Below, piece after piece: positions 6,526-6,599 of a DNA stretch of 6,599 nt. Position numbers and translations under genes: made by a program. Position 1 is the stretch's first letter, and the number at the start of each line of letters is the position of its first letter. The notes under the pieces are model-generated. The model was not told where the DNA came from. It did no database searches and saw nothing but the letters and a program-made list of their open reading frames with translations. Location of the stretch: NCBI GenBank assembly GCA_019057775.1, contig JAHLWT010000236.1, positions 1-6,599 of the forward strand, read 5' to 3'. This stretch comes from Promethearchaeota archaeon (GTDB taxonomy: Archaea > Asgardarchaeota > Lokiarchaeia > Sigynarchaeales > SOKP01).

Positions 6526-6572
6526 TTAATCCGCCAGCTGGCGGATAATTTTCAGGTTTCATAAATAATTAG
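6503..6572. repeat. composite 3'-end repeat, copy 2
   Basis: This is the second copy of the element at 2211-2274, in the same orientation. The left block (6503-6519) and the right block (6547-6572) are identical to copy 1; the middle is 27 rather than 21 bases and holds a GC-rich palindrome. Left-block bases encode the C-terminal KGHSFT of the oxidoreductase, and the TGA stop (6523-6525) lies just after it. A further TTCATAAAT at 6582-6590 echoes the one at 6558-6566. Confidence 0.75.
6529..6552 (+). terminator. GC-rich palindrome after the oxidoreductase gene, candidate terminator
   Basis: The 18 bases at 6529-6546 (ATCCGCCAGCTGGCGGAT) are a perfect palindrome: a 7-bp GC-rich stem with an AGCT loop. 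It starts four bases after the stop codon and is followed by AATTTT. That fits a modest intrinsic terminator. The same palindrome is one I recall as a dispersed repeat in Bacteroidota, so it may be a nested insertion that happens to work as a 3'-end hairpin. Confidence 0.45.
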
Positions 6573-6599
6573 CCTGACGTATTCATAAATATTATCATT

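Noticed and set aside
1..6599. tRNA, rRNA or riboswitch in the gaps
   Set aside because: I saw no tRNA-like cloverleaf, rRNA core motif or known riboswitch core in any gap; structured stretches are accounted for by the repeats. A covariance-model search would be decisive.

Overview
The window carries four complete protein genes, all on the + strand, with no RNA gene, IS element or CRISPR array. Low to moderate GC by eye, mostly AT-rich leaders without Shine-Dalgarno sites, one TAnnTTTG-type box, and intergenic DNA packed with short palindromic and tandem repeats all suggest a member of the Bacteroidota, probably an environmental Bacteroidales/Marinilabiliales-like organism. This placement is an inference from style; no marker gene is present.

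Layout: 1-263 holds a possible 3' end of an upstream gene, a run of ATCCGTG repeats and a candidate promoter. 264-1265 encodes a TIM-barrel sugar isomerase/epimerase-like protein. 1266-1405 holds a stem-loop repeat that overlaps its stop codon, then weak hairpins and a T-run. 1406-2212 encodes a classical short-chain dehydrogenase/reductase. 2213-2457 is almost entirely repeats. 2458-4944 encodes a cytoplasmic family GH38 alpha-mannosidase. 4945-5268 is a 324-base gap filled mainly by a long imperfect inverted repeat. 5269-6525 encodes a Gfo/Idh/MocA-family oxidoreductase. The window ends in a second copy of the repeat that follows the dehydrogenase gene.

Together the genes look like part of a carbohydrate catabolism locus. 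The GH38 enzyme would release mannose from short intracellular alpha-mannosides. The two NAD(P)-dependent dehydrogenases and the isomerase/epimerase could oxidise and epimerise sugars or sugar derivatives. No transporter, SusC/D pair or regulator is visible, so substrate and co-regulation remain open. Spacings of 140, 245 and 324 bases, each filled with repeats, argue against a tightly packed operon, though read-through is possible.

The most unusual content is in the non-coding DNA. One composite repeat occurs twice in direct orientation and brackets the mannosidase plus oxidoreductase genes as a 4.3-kb module. Repeat elements coincide with the stop codons of three of the four genes and in two cases encode their last residues. 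A roughly 197-bp inverted-repeat element lies between the last two genes. I found no clearly new multi-gene system.
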